A DNA stretch of 25,561 nucleotides from Caryophanales bacterium UBA4691 (GTDB lineage: Bacteria; Bacillota_I; Bacilli_A; RFN20; CAG-826): NCBI GenBank assembly GCA_002404865.1, contig DHKP01000014.1, positions 1-25,561 on the forward strand, written 5' to 3'. The notes under the pieces are model-generated. The model saw nothing but the letters and a program-made list of their open reading frames with translations, did no database searches and had not been told where the DNA came from. Below, one piece after another: positions 1 to 7,972 of this stretch. How positions within the stretch are numbered: position 1 is the stretch's first letter; the number at the start of each line of letters is the position of its first letter. Made by a program: the position numbers and the translations under genes.

Positions 1-40
1 CCTACATTAAAGAAACGGAACCCTCTTATTATCCCTTCTA

Positions 41-67
41 AACGAAAAACGCTTCCCGCTGGAAGCG
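41..67 (-). terminator. Rho-independent terminator of tRNA-Arg
   Basis: Read on the minus strand, a perfect 7-bp stem CGCTTCC/GGAAGCG (positions 50-56 and 61-67, 4-base loop) is followed by five T residues at 49-45. It begins 11 bases after the CCA end of the tRNA. The opposite strand lacks a clean T-run after the stem, so it acts for the minus strand. Confidence 0.85.
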
Positions 68-77
68 TAATTTTCTT

Positions 78-154
78 TGGCGCGCCCGAGCCGACTCGAA
101 CGGCTGACCCACAGCTTAGAAGGCTGTTGCTCTATCCGGCTGAGCTACGGGCGC
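78..154 (-). tRNA. tRNA-Arg, anticodon TCT
   Basis: The minus strand folds into a full cloverleaf. The acceptor stem GCGCCCG pairs with CGGGCGC, the discriminator base is G, and CCA is encoded (78-80). The D stem is GCTC/GAGC. The anticodon stem ACAGC/GCTGT encloses loop CTTCTAA, giving anticodon TCT at 120-118, which reads AGA and probably AGG. The T arm is AGCCG-TTCGAGT-CGGCT. The gene lies 58 bases downstream of the HAD phosphatase gene on the same strand. No terminator is visible between them, so read-through from the mutS2 operon is possible besides its own weak promoter. Confidence 0.97.
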
Positions 155-165
155 AAACGAACAAT

Positions 166-194
166 AATATACACTCTTTCTTTGCTTTTAGAAA
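166..194 (-). promoter_or_regulatory. Candidate tRNA-Arg promoter
   Basis: On the minus strand, TTTCTA (194-189), a 17-base spacer and TATATT (171-166) could be -35 and -10 boxes. They would place the start site about 4-5 bases before the mature tRNA. The -35 is poor. A 10-bp inverted repeat (155-164 and 201-210) flanks the element. Confidence 0.35.
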
Positions 195-212
195 TTCTTT
201 TTGTTCGTTTCA

Positions 213-836
213 TTAAAATGGGCATTTTAGCAAGTCAGTAAATCTCTTTAAAACAAAATAAGGATTTTTCGCTTTCCCAAACCCGTAGCTAGCGTGAACG
301 AATTTCGCCTTGGCTTTATTCGATTCATTTTCATCCATTTCTGTATCTCCGATATAATAAATTTCATCAAAATGGTTTCTTTCTTTAAGTAGGAGCATAT
401 TTTGACTTTTAGGGAGGCGGTTATCGCCCCAGCAAATGTGGTCAATAAAGTATTTGCCTAAATTTGTGCTTGAATAATAAGCTTCAATATAACCAGGCTG
501 TGCGTTAGAAAGAATGCAAAGAAAATAGCCCTTTTCCATCAAAGCTTTTAACGTCTCTTCTTCTTTGGGGTAGAGAGCCCCGGAATGCGTTTTCAAATAT
601 TCGTTTTCGTAGGCAGTGCATTCATTCAGCAAAGAGATTCTTTTTTCTTTGCTGAGATTAGGAAACAAAGAATCAGCGATGCTTTCCATCGGTAATCCCA
701 TCGTTTTTGTCATATCCATTAAAGTGATTTCCGGATAATCGCGCTTACGAGTAACTACGCTCCAAGAGGCAGCAACTTCCTTCCGCGCATCCCACAAAGT
801 GCCGTCCATATCAAAAATTAGCCCAATTCGTTTCAT
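213..836 (-). CDS. HAD-superfamily hydrolase (phosphoglycolate phosphatase-like)
   Basis: A 207-residue cytosolic phosphatase-like protein. All four HAD motifs are visible: motif I FDMDGT with nucleophile Asp9 and Asp11; motif II ILSN with Ser110; motif III lysine near Lys143; motif IV GDTEMD with Asp164 and Asp168. Residues 15-95 form the helical C1 cap typical of the Gph/pyrophosphatase branch. The physiological substrate cannot be read from sequence. It is the last gene of the mutS2-uvrC-HD-HAD chain, and its ATG overlaps the upstream TGA (ATGA), suggesting translational coupling. A house-cleaning phosphatase role, for instance removing phosphoglycolate from DNA 3' ends, would suit the repair neighbours but is inference. 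The family call is secure; the substrate is open. Confidence 0.9.
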   Translation of the reverse strand: MKRIGLIFDMDGTLWDARKEVAASWSVVTRKRDYPEITLMDMTKTMGLPMESIADSLFPNLSKEKRISLLNECTAYENEYLKTHSGALYPKEEETLKALMEKGYFLCILSNAQPGYIEAYYSSTNLGKYFIDHICWGDNRLPKSQNMLLLKERNHFDEIYYIGDTEMDENESNKAKAKFVHASYGFGKAKNPYFVLKRFTDLLKCPF

Positions 837-1285
837 TTATTCTTCCCTTTCTTCATCTCGCCTATCGCGCAGCGTTTATCATTTTTTAGCACAATCCAAG
901 CTTCTTTTGAAAGTGGTAAAATCCAAAAAACAAAAGGAAACATGTGCGAGCGGATTATGTTCCCTTCCTTTTTGTTAATCGAAAAATATTTCTTCGCGTT
1001 TTTATAAGCAAAGAAAGGATGGCGGAAACCATGAAGCTTATGCCCTCCGCCAGAGTGATGCCAATCATAAAGATAAAAATCATGAAGCAAGGCGCCGCGA
1101 ATCAAAGAAGAATAATCAAGATTGAGGTTTCTACTTTTTGCGTAACGATAGGAGTGAATCGCTACCGATAAAGAATGTTCGTAAACGCTTGTATCGCCGT
1201 GGGCATAGTATTTCTTCATGCTCAAGAAAAGAGGATGAAAGAGGATCGGGGAAGCAATTCTGTCAAAATAAGGGTCAACCATCAT
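833..1285 (-). CDS. HD-domain phosphohydrolase-like protein
   Basis: A 150-residue protein with HD-superfamily metal-ligand spacing: His37 (YEHSL), the His68-Asp69 pair (ALLHDFY) and a later His near 114 (IRSHMF). An extra His-rich stretch lies at residues 76-89. HD proteins are metal-dependent phosphohydrolases acting on nucleotides, phosphate esters or second messengers; this one is too short to carry a RelA or cyclase partner domain. The gene overlaps uvrC upstream and the HAD gene downstream by ATGA junctions, so it is probably made together with two repair proteins and a phosphatase. It begins with two consecutive ATG codons and I took the first. Its specific substrate is unknown. Being an HD protein is likely; a role in nucleotide-pool cleaning is only inference. 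Confidence 0.8.
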   Translation of the reverse strand: MMVDPYFDRIASPILFHPLFLSMKKYYAHGDTSVYEHSLSVAIHSYRYAKSRNLNLDYSSLIRGALLHDFYLYDWHHSGGGHKLHGFRHPFFAYKNAKKYFSINKKEGNIIRSHMFPFVFWILPLSKEAWIVLKNDKRCAIGEMKKGKNK

Positions 1286-3063
1286 AATTTGTCCTTCAAA
1301 CTTTGGATTCGTTCATATAGAGCTTCGGCAACTTCGCTAGGAAGAAGCTGCTTCAATTCGTCTAGGCTTGCTTTTTCGAGAGATTCGCGAGTTGGGTAAT
1401 GTTTCCTAAGAGATTCTTTTCTCTTTTCTCCGATTCCTTTGATATCGTCGAAGATACTCTTGCCCATGGATTTTGAGCGAACTTCTTTATGAAAAGAAAT
1501 AGCGAAACGATGTACCTCGTCTTGCATTCTCATAAGCAAAAAGAATAAAGGAGAATGATTGTCTAATGGATAAGTCCTTTCGTCTTTATCGATGATTCCT
1601 TCAGTTTCGTGACGGTTATTTTTGTATAAGCCAAAAACGGGAATATTCACCCCTATTTCTTTTAAGGCCTCTAAAGAGGCATGAACTTGGCTTAACCCTC
1701 CATCCGCTAAAATTAAGTCAGGATAAGATAGCCCTTCCTCTTTTAATCTTTTATAGCGGCGATAAACGACTTCTTTCATCGAATGGTAATCATCCCCAGC
1801 GTCTTCGCTGGATAAATGGAATTTTCGGTACATCTTTTTGGCAGGAGCCCCATTAATATAGCAAACCATCGCTCCGACGGCATTGCTGCCTTCTAGATGC
1901 GAGTTATCGAATAACTCGATTCGATAAGGCGTCTTAATATTTAATAGAGAGCCTAGCTTTTCAAGAAGCTCCACTTTATCGTCTTCTAGGCGGGCGCTCA
2001 TAAAATGCGAATCTAGCCCTTGTCTAGCGTTCAAAGTCGCCAAATCGATTTGTTCAAGAAGCCTGCCCTCTTTAGGGTGAATGATTTTCGTTTCAGGATA
2101 GACGCTAGAGAACTCTTCATCAAAAGAAGGAAGATTAATGGAGAGCTCATTGGGAAGTTCGTGGTCTCTATAATATTCTTCCATTAATTCCGGGACTTGT
2201 TCGGAAAGCGATCCGAAAGAAGAAACCACAAGCGTTTTTTTCCCAAGCAATATCCCTCTTCGATAGGTGAGTATAGCGATGGAGCAATAGCCATCGCGAG
2301 TGGCTAGCCCAATAACATCGCGATTGGTTTTATCGCTACTAACTTCCACGGTTTGCTTGCTTGTTGTCGTTTCAATCGCTTTTAGGATATCGTAATAGTA
2401 TTTAGCGTCTTCATAACGTTCTTCTTCGCTCTCCTTCTCAATTTTTTCTTTCAAAAGCCGAGTCGCATCACTAATATCGCCGTCTAAAAAGCGTTTTATG
2501 TTTTCGTATAAAGAACTTAAAGTTTTCGAATCGATTTTCTGAACGCAAGGCGCTAAGCATTGCCCTAAATGATAATAAAGGCAAACCTTTTTTCCTAACG
2601 TTTTGCATTTTCGCGTTGGATAAAGTGAATTTAATAAGTCAATCGTTTTATAAGCGTCACTGCTCGCCGGGAAAGGCCCGTAATAAAAATAACGCTTATC
2701 TTTGGTGTTGCGGCTAATTTTTAAATAGCCATCGTCCCGCTTCACGGCAATATAAGGGTAATGGCTATTATCCATGAGCATGATGTTATACCGAGGATAA
2801 TGAGTTTGAATCAAATTCATTTCGAGGATGAAGGCTTCTTTATCGGTGTGAACAATAATGAAATCGAAATGATCTACATGCGAAACCATCGCCGCAACCT
2901 TTCCTTCTTGGGGACGCAAAAAATATTGACTGACTCGCTTTTTGAGATTCTTTGCTTTACCGATATAAATGATTTTATCATCGGCGTTTTTCATTTCGTA
3001 AACCCCAGGCTTATCCGGGAGCAAAGAAATTTGCGTTTTAAGTTTTTCGCTTAATTCTTTCAT
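1282..3063 (-). CDS. uvrC: Excinuclease ABC subunit C
   Basis: A 593-residue UvrC, full length for the family. It makes both incisions in nucleotide excision repair together with UvrB. The N-terminal GIY-YIG nuclease reads PGVYEM (residues 19-24) and YIGKAK (33-38) with conserved Arg43. A UVR motif (EEERYEDAKYYYD, near residues 215-230) binds UvrB. The C-terminal RNase H-like endonuclease starts at ELFDNSHLEGS, and a helix-hairpin-helix (IKGIGEKRK) follows near residue 550. The start ATG overlaps the mutS2 TGA. The stop overlaps the HD gene start in the same way. Both nuclease modules look intact. Confidence 0.98.
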   Translation of the reverse strand: MKELSEKLKTQISLLPDKPGVYEMKNADDKIIYIGKAKNLKKRVSQYFLRPQEGKVAAMVSHVDHFDFIIVHTDKEAFILEMNLIQTHYPRYNIMLMDNSHYPYIAVKRDDGYLKISRNTKDKRYFYYGPFPASSDAYKTIDLLNSLYPTRKCKTLGKKVCLYYHLGQCLAPCVQKIDSKTLSSLYENIKRFLDGDISDATRLLKEKIEKESEEERYEDAKYYYDILKAIETTTSKQTVEVSSDKTNRDVIGLATRDGYCSIAILTYRRGILLGKKTLVVSSFGSLSEQVPELMEEYYRDHELPNELSINLPSFDEEFSSVYPETKIIHPKEGRLLEQIDLATLNARQGLDSHFMSARLEDDKVELLEKLGSLLNIKTPYRIELFDNSHLEGSNAVGAMVCYINGAPAKKMYRKFHLSSEDAGDDYHSMKEVVYRRYKRLKEEGLSYPDLILADGGLSQVHASLEALKEIGVNIPVFGLYKNNRHETEGIIDKDERTYPLDNHSPLFFLLMRMQDEVHRFAISFHKEVRSKSMGKSIFDDIKGIGEKRKESLRKHYPTRESLEKASLDELKQLLPSEVAEALYERIQSLKDKL

Positions 3064-5375
3064 TTTAGATGAATGATGGTCGCCCCACCTCCTCCTTCTA
3101 GGCCATCCGCGCCTTCAAAAGAAGCGATAAAATCCTTGTGCGATATGCAATATTCCTGGACGAGTTTTCTTAAAGCCCCCGAACCAAATCCATGAATGAT
3201 TCGAACGCGTTTTAATCCTTTATAACGGCAATCATCAAGATACTTATCTAAGTTGAGCCTAGCTTCATCAATATGTTGACCGATTAAGCTAAGCTCTAGC
3301 GGCGTTGCTTTCCCTAAGCCAACTTCATCAAGTTTTAAAGGGCTAGTTTGCTGAAGTTTTTCTTCTTTTGGAGGGAGGATCTTTTGCACTTTATTTTTCT
3401 TCGTATGAAAAGTTAATCCGCCTTTGCTTACCACGAGTAATTTATCGCCGCGGATTTCATCTACTCTCCCCGAAACGAACGCGCTAGGAATGTTCACATA
3501 ATCCCCTACCTTGATTTCATCGTTAAATTCTTCTTCGCGAGTGTTAGCTTCTAGATTTTGTAGTTTTGAGCGAGCACTAATAACTTCGTGAAGTTTAACG
3601 TCGTTTCTTTGGACGTGATGAAGGATAGACTCTAATTCATCTTCGTAACGCTCTAGAATAGCGTTTTTCTTTGCTTCAACGTCGCTAAGATAATTTTCTT
3701 CGCGCTTAGTAAGTTTCTTCTCTTTTTCTTCTAGAGCCCCTAAGCGAGATGAATATGCCTTTTCTTTCGCGATAGCCTTATCTTTCTCTAATTCCGCTTT
3801 TCTAGTTTCTTCACCGAGTTTTTTAATCGCTTCGCTCACGGAAAGGTCTTCGTGGGAAGAAACATAACCTTTCGCCATAGAAAGAACTTCACTAGGAATT
3901 CCAAAGCGTTCTGCAACAACGATCCCATAGCTTTCCCCAGGCAAACCCATCTTTAATTTGTAAGTGGGAAGCAAATGTTCTTCATCGAAAATCATCGAAG
4001 CGTTAGAAACATTCGGATTTGATAAAGCGAAAGCCTTTAAACCCTCGAAGTGGCTCGAAATCAAAGTGAAGGCATGTTTCTTTAATAGATATTGCATAAT
4101 CGCATACGCAATCGCTTCTCCTTCTTTTGGAGAAGTGCCAGTCCCGACTTCGTCTAATAAAACGAGGTCTTTTCCACCGACATTCGAAAGAATCTCGGCA
4201 AGGTTTTTCATATGTCCTGAGAAAGTAGAAAGGTTGTCGCTTAAAGACTGCGAGTCCCCGATATCCACATAAATATGTTTAAAATAGCTTAAACTCGGCC
4301 CTTCACTAGCGGGAATCGCCAACCCGCATTGCGACATAAGCACAAGAAGCCCCAGTGTTTTTAAAGCCACTGTTTTTCCACCCGCATTGGGGCCAGAAAT
4401 GATAATAAGGCGACGATTCTCCGACATCGAGAAATCATTCGGAACGACCTTATTAGGATCAAGAAGAGGATGGCGGGCATTAAAGATATCGATAAGAGGG
4501 GTCTCGCTAATTTTTGCGATATGGCTATTGGTAAGTTCCGCGTAGATTGCTTTTGCTTGCAAAAAATCTAAATATCCTATCATCTCATTGATAAGCAAAA
4601 GGTCGTCACCGTTCCCTGCAACTTCTCTAGAAAGTTCACCGAGCAAACGGGCGATTTCCATCCGTTCCTCGTTGAGAAGTTCCATCATCTTGTTATTGAG
4701 AGAAACGAGGATTTCCGGTTCAATAAAAGTCGTTTCTTTTGAGCCAGAGATATCTTGGACAATTCCTTTCACTTTGTTTTTATAGGCATTAGCGACTGGC
4801 AAAACATAATGCCCATTTCTTAACGTCAAAGTGGAATCGCTCAAAAAGGATTTATTTTCTTCCAAAATGAAACCGAGCTTTTTCTTCATTTCGTTTCGGA
4901 GACGGGTCATCGAGGCGCGAATTTCCTTTAAGCGAGGTGAGGCATTATCGAAAATTGACATATCTGGGGCAATAATCTTATGGATGTCTTTTTCTAGGAA
5001 GTCCAGAATCGGCAAGTTAGAAACATAATTGATTAAGATAGTGCTCCCTTCCACGCTACGAAAAAACTGACGAATGTCTTTCGATTCATTCACGTCGTGC
5101 GCACAGCGTTCAAGCTCTTCAATAGTAAGAGTGCCACCTTTTTTCGCTAGAGAGATTGCCCCGAGTAAAGAGCTAGAAACATCAAGCGGAATTTTCCCAT
5201 ATCGCGCATGAAGGAAAATCATCTCCTCTAGAGACGCTAATTCATGTTGCATCTCCTTTTCATCAAGGAACATCGATAAGCTTTCCGCTTTCTCCTTTCC
5301 TCTTTCCGTTCTCGTTAAACTAGCAATCTTTTCCCTAATCTTTTGGAATTCAAATTTCTCGTAAATATCTTGCAT
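3060..5375 (-). CDS. mutS2: MutS2 family ATPase with C-terminal Smr domain
   Basis: A 771-residue MutS2, the usual family length. It lacks the mismatch-recognition domain of MutS. Family members bind branched DNA and suppress recombination, and in Bacilli also rescue collided ribosomes. Walker A GPNAGGKT lies at residues 328-335 and Walker B LLDEVGTG has Asp408-Glu409. A long charged coiled coil follows at about 520-630, then the Smr domain at about 694-771. The Smr motif HGFGSGALR (His728) is present. The usual LDLRG motif, however, reads LSLIG (695-699), replacing the acidic residue. First gene of its operon; no Shine-Dalgarno precedes the ATG and a possible -10 lies only 6-11 bases upstream, so a leaderless mRNA is possible. 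Confidence 0.97.
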   Translation of the reverse strand: MQDIYEKFEFQKIREKIASLTRTERGKEKAESLSMFLDEKEMQHELASLEEMIFLHARYGKIPLDVSSSLLGAISLAKKGGTLTIEELERCAHDVNESKDIRQFFRSVEGSTILINYVSNLPILDFLEKDIHKIIAPDMSIFDNASPRLKEIRASMTRLRNEMKKKLGFILEENKSFLSDSTLTLRNGHYVLPVANAYKNKVKGIVQDISGSKETTFIEPEILVSLNNKMMELLNEERMEIARLLGELSREVAGNGDDLLLINEMIGYLDFLQAKAIYAELTNSHIAKISETPLIDIFNARHPLLDPNKVVPNDFSMSENRRLIIISGPNAGGKTVALKTLGLLVLMSQCGLAIPASEGPSLSYFKHIYVDIGDSQSLSDNLSTFSGHMKNLAEILSNVGGKDLVLLDEVGTGTSPKEGEAIAYAIMQYLLKKHAFTLISSHFEGLKAFALSNPNVSNASMIFDEEHLLPTYKLKMGLPGESYGIVVAERFGIPSEVLSMAKGYVSSHEDLSVSEAIKKLGEETRKAELEKDKAIAKEKAYSSRLGALEEKEKKLTKREENYLSDVEAKKNAILERYEDELESILHHVQRNDVKLHEVISARSKLQNLEANTREEEFNDEIKVGDYVNIPSAFVSGRVDEIRGDKLLVVSKGGLTFHTKKNKVQKILPPKEEKLQQTSPLKLDEVGLGKATPLELSLIGQHIDEARLNLDKYLDDCRYKGLKRVRIIHGFGSGALRKLVQEYCISHKDFIASFEGADGLEGGGGATIIHLK

Positions 5376-5386
5376 GCGAATATTAT

Positions 5387-5415
5387 CTTATAAAATTTGA
5401 AAAGAAGAATGAGAA
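5387..5415 (-). promoter_or_regulatory. Candidate mutS2 operon promoter
   Basis: Minus strand: TTCTCA (5415-5410), 17-base spacer, TATAAG (5392-5387), 11 bases before the ATG. An overlapping GATAAT sits only 6 bases before the ATG. Either choice gives a 5' UTR of about 0-5 bases. The choice of boxes is ambiguous. Confidence 0.45.
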
Positions 5416-5474
5416 AATGAAGATAAGCGCTTTAAAGAAGAACGGCCAATTCAAAGAGTCCTGATCGCAATAAG

Positions 5475-5503
5475 TTTACTTATTCCTAGAAAAAAATGAT
5501 AAT
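5475..5503 (+). promoter_or_regulatory. Candidate rnhC promoter, leaderless type
   Basis: TTTACT (5475-5480), exactly 17 bases, GATAAT (5498-5503). The ATG at 5511 follows after 7 bases, so the predicted start site coincides with the start codon. A small hairpin-forming palindrome AATAAG-TTTA-CTTATT (5469-5484) covers the -35 and could be an operator. Confidence 0.55.
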
Positions 5504-5510
5504 TAGAGCC

Positions 5511-6425
5511 ATGGAAAAGCAAGAAATTGTCACTTTGTCCGTCTCTGACGATACCTTGAAAAAGGCGAAAGAGTTCTATCACGCGATTCAAGCGAAAAAT
5601 GGCTCAGGTTACTTATATAGTATAGTTAAATGCCCTGGAGTCACCGTTTCGATTTACCAAAAGAACAAAAAAGGCGAAAACAAAATCCTTTTTCAAGGAG
5701 CTAGCGCCCTAAAAGAAGCGCGAATCTGGGATGAAAACGCAAAACCAACAATTTTAAAAAACCCTTTGCCTTTAAAACGTAAACTCGTTATAAATCGCTA
5801 CCCCCAAATCGGGAGCGATGAAGTCGGTACTGGTGACTATTTTGGGCCTATTATCGTGGTCGCGAGTTATGTAAGAAAAGAAGAGGTCGAAGGGCTTTTA
5901 TCTTTAGGCGTTACCGATAGTAAGAAAATGAATGATCAAACCATTCTTTCCCTTGGTCCTACTTTAATTCAACATTACGATTATAGTGAGTTAGCTTTAG
6001 ACAATCTGAAATACAACGAGATCCATGATGAATTCAACATGAACGCCATCAAAGCGAAAATGCATAATCGCTGTTTGTTGAATCTAAAGAAAAGACATCC
6101 TGAATCTTTCATTTACCAAGACCAATTCGCACCAGAACCTCTTTATTATTCTTATCTAAAAGACGAGAAAGAAGTATGTAGGAATATTAATTTCAAAACA
6201 AAAGGAGAAAGCGCCTTTATTTCTGTCGCTTTAGCTTCTGTCATCGCCCGTTATGCCTTTTTGAGAAAAATGAAGAAAATGGGCGAAGCTTATGGTGTTG
6301 AGTTCCCACTAGGCGCCCACGAACAAGTCGATATCTTCGCGAAGTCATTTATCGGCAAATTCGGAAAAGAGGAACTTAAAAAAGTAGCGAAACTTAATTT
6401 CTCAAACACCAAACGTTTATTGTAG
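5511..6425 (+). CDS. rnhC: Ribonuclease HIII
   Basis: A 304-residue RNase HIII, which degrades the RNA strand of RNA:DNA hybrids in Bacillota. The N-terminal 85 residues form the TBP-like substrate-binding domain found in type HIII but not HII. The catalytic core opens with IGSDEVGTGDYFGP, giving Asp103-Glu104 of the DEDE set, followed by VTDSKK and YQDQFA as further acidic sites. I chose ATG 5511 rather than the in-frame ATG 5496, because 5496 lies inside the promoter spacer and has no ribosome-binding site. Its 3' end overlaps the convergent rluD by 9 bases. In B. subtilis rnhC lies near mutS2 and pheT, so this adjacency is a partly preserved gene order. Confidence 0.95.
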   Translation: MEKQEIVTLSVSDDTLKKAKEFYHAIQAKNGSGYLYSIVKCPGVTVSIYQKNKKGENKILFQGASALKEARIWDENAKPTILKNPLPLKRKLVINRYPQIGSDEVGTGDYFGPIIVVASYVRKEEVEGLLSLGVTDSKKMNDQTILSLGPTLIQHYDYSELALDNLKYNEIHDEFNMNAIKAKMHNRCLLNLKKRHPESFIYQDQFAPEPLYYSYLKDEKEVCRNINFKTKGESAFISVALASVIARYAFLRKMKKMGEAYGVEFPLGAHEQVDIFAKSFIGKFGKEELKKVAKLNFSNTKRLL

Positions 6426-7322
6426 TTTTGTTAATAGATCAGAAAAATACCTAGGAAGCGGCGCAAAGAAAGCCATTTCTTTTAGGGTTCTAGGGTGAAC
6501 AAAAGTTAGACGATATGCATGAAGTAATTGCCCGTTATTATATAGGCTACGATTTCCGCTCCCGTAGAGAGGGTCGCCTATCAAAGGGTGTCCGATATAA
6601 TCGAGGTGAACACGAATTTGATGCGTCCTTCCTGTGAATAATCGGCAAGAAATGAAAGTCGCTTGCGAGAGGGGGAAACGTTTTTCGACATGAAAATAGG
6701 TAATCGCTTCTTTTTTATCGCGTCCATTGACCGAGAACTTAGTCGGATGAGTTAAGTCTCTACCAATTGGGGCATCGATTTTTGCGTCATCCTCATCGAT
6801 AATCCCTTTCACTAAAGCGTAATATTCGCGATGCATAGAGTGACCTACCAATTGCTTCGCTAAGCCTTCATAGGCAAAATTTGTTTTAGCGACAGCCAAA
6901 AGCCCAGAAGTGTCTTTATCGATTCGATGGACTAAGCCAGGGCGTTCGTATCCGCTAGAGGAAGCCAATTGCTCTTCATGGAAAAGCAAGGCATTCACAA
7001 GCGTTCCGCTAGAATGCCCATTTCCAGGGTGAACAACAAGTCCTGCAGGCTTATTGACAACCAATAAATCGCTATCTTCGTAAATGACATCAATTGGAAT
7101 ATCCTCACCTTTGATTTCTAGTGGTTTTTCAGTATATTCCTGGTAGTTTACAATATCTCCTACTCTTAATTTATAATGGGACTTTTCTAGTTTATTATTA
7201 ACTAAAACTAGTCCATCTTTTATCATGGATTGAATTTTACTTCGAGAAGGTGCGATGTTTAAGGAGGATAGAACTTCATCGAGCCGTTTTCCTTCTTTAG
7301 AGGAATCAATCGTTATTTCCAT
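6417..7322 (-). CDS. rluD: RluA/RluD-family 23S rRNA pseudouridine synthase
   Basis: A 301-residue pseudouridine synthase. An S4 RNA-binding domain occupies residues 12-60 (KRLDEVLSSLN). The catalytic domain carries the RluA signature HRIDKDTSGL (132-141), with catalytic Asp135, and the later FTGRTHQIRVH motif. Family members isomerise uridines in 23S rRNA, classically helix 69 for RluD; the exact site is inferred. ATG 7322 is chosen because a GGAAGGGGG ribosome-binding site precedes it by about 6 bases and the S4 domain starts there. The longer reading to 7397 would only add a Lys/Arg-rich translation of the lspA 3' end. It overlaps lspA by 17 bases and is the last gene of the ileS T-box operon, as in Bacillus. 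Confidence 0.93.
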   Translation of the reverse strand: MEITIDSSKEGKRLDEVLSSLNIAPSRSKIQSMIKDGLVLVNNKLEKSHYKLRVGDIVNYQEYTEKPLEIKGEDIPIDVIYEDSDLLVVNKPAGLVVHPGNGHSSGTLVNALLFHEEQLASSSGYERPGLVHRIDKDTSGLLAVAKTNFAYEGLAKQLVGHSMHREYYALVKGIIDEDDAKIDAPIGRDLTHPTKFSVNGRDKKEAITYFHVEKRFPLSQATFISCRLFTGRTHQIRVHLDYIGHPLIGDPLYGSGNRSLYNNGQLLHAYRLTFVHPRTLKEMAFFAPLPRYFSDLLTKLQ

Positions 7323-7968
7323 GATTGCCCCCTTCCGCCTCTTTCTTTTTCTTTCGCCAAAAGGCATTTTCGTTAATGTAGGCTTCCGCCTCTTCATCTG
7401 ACATTTTACTCGTTAAGACAAATGAATAGACGATATATAAAATGATACCTACCGTGATGCAAGCGTCAGCGATATTGAAATTCGCGAAAGGATTCAAGAA
7501 ACCCCCTTTATCCTTTGGGCTTCCGCCGAAATAAAGATCTATCCAATCGATGACCCCATAAGGAATACCGTTTTGCCCCCAATAGAAAGTCCTGTCGATA
7601 AGATTGCCGATTGCTCCTGCTTCTAGTAGCATCAAAGTCGCGTTCATCATATGATCATTTTTCTTTAATCCTTTTCGCCAAAAATTAAAGATTGCAAAGC
7701 TCATAATCCAAGAAATAGCGATATTGAGGGGGCGAGTCCAAGAAGCTCCATCGCCAAGGCCGAAGACAACTCCGGTATTATAAATATGAGAGATGTATAA
7801 AAAATTCGGGATGACTTCAACTTCGGCATGGAATGAAACGAAATTGACAACAAGCCACTTGCTTACTTGGTCGATAATCACAAATAATAAGCAAAGCCAA
7901 ATATAAGTATCAAAGAAACTTTTTTTCGTCCAATGATACCCTTTCCAAAAATCAGTTCTGCGGTTCAT
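7306..7968 (-). CDS. lspA: Lipoprotein signal peptidase (signal peptidase II)
   Basis: A 220-residue membrane aspartyl protease that removes signal peptides from diacylglyceryl-modified prolipoproteins. Family motifs appear in order: DQVSKW in the first membrane helix, NTGVVFG, GNLIDR with the first catalytic Asp, and FNIADACITVG with the second. Four hydrophobic segments are visible. It exceeds the usual 150-170 residues because of a 19-residue cytosolic N-terminal extension, a longer loop around VIDWIDLYFGGSPKDK, and a charged Lys-rich tail that overlaps rluD. ATG 7968 lies 4 bases after the ileS stop. The longer reading to 8037 would sit inside the conserved ileS zinc motif and is unlikely. 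It implies that the cell makes lipoproteins. Confidence 0.94.
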   Translation of the reverse strand: MNRRTDFWKGYHWTKKSFFDTYIWLCLLFVIIDQVSKWLVVNFVSFHAEVEVIPNFLYISHIYNTGVVFGLGDGASWTRPLNIAISWIMSFAIFNFWRKGLKKNDHMMNATLMLLEAGAIGNLIDRTFYWGQNGIPYGVIDWIDLYFGGSPKDKGGFLNPFANFNIADACITVGIILYIVYSFVLTSKMSDEEAEAYINENAFWRKKKKEAEGGNHGNND

Positions 7969-7972
7969 GGAC

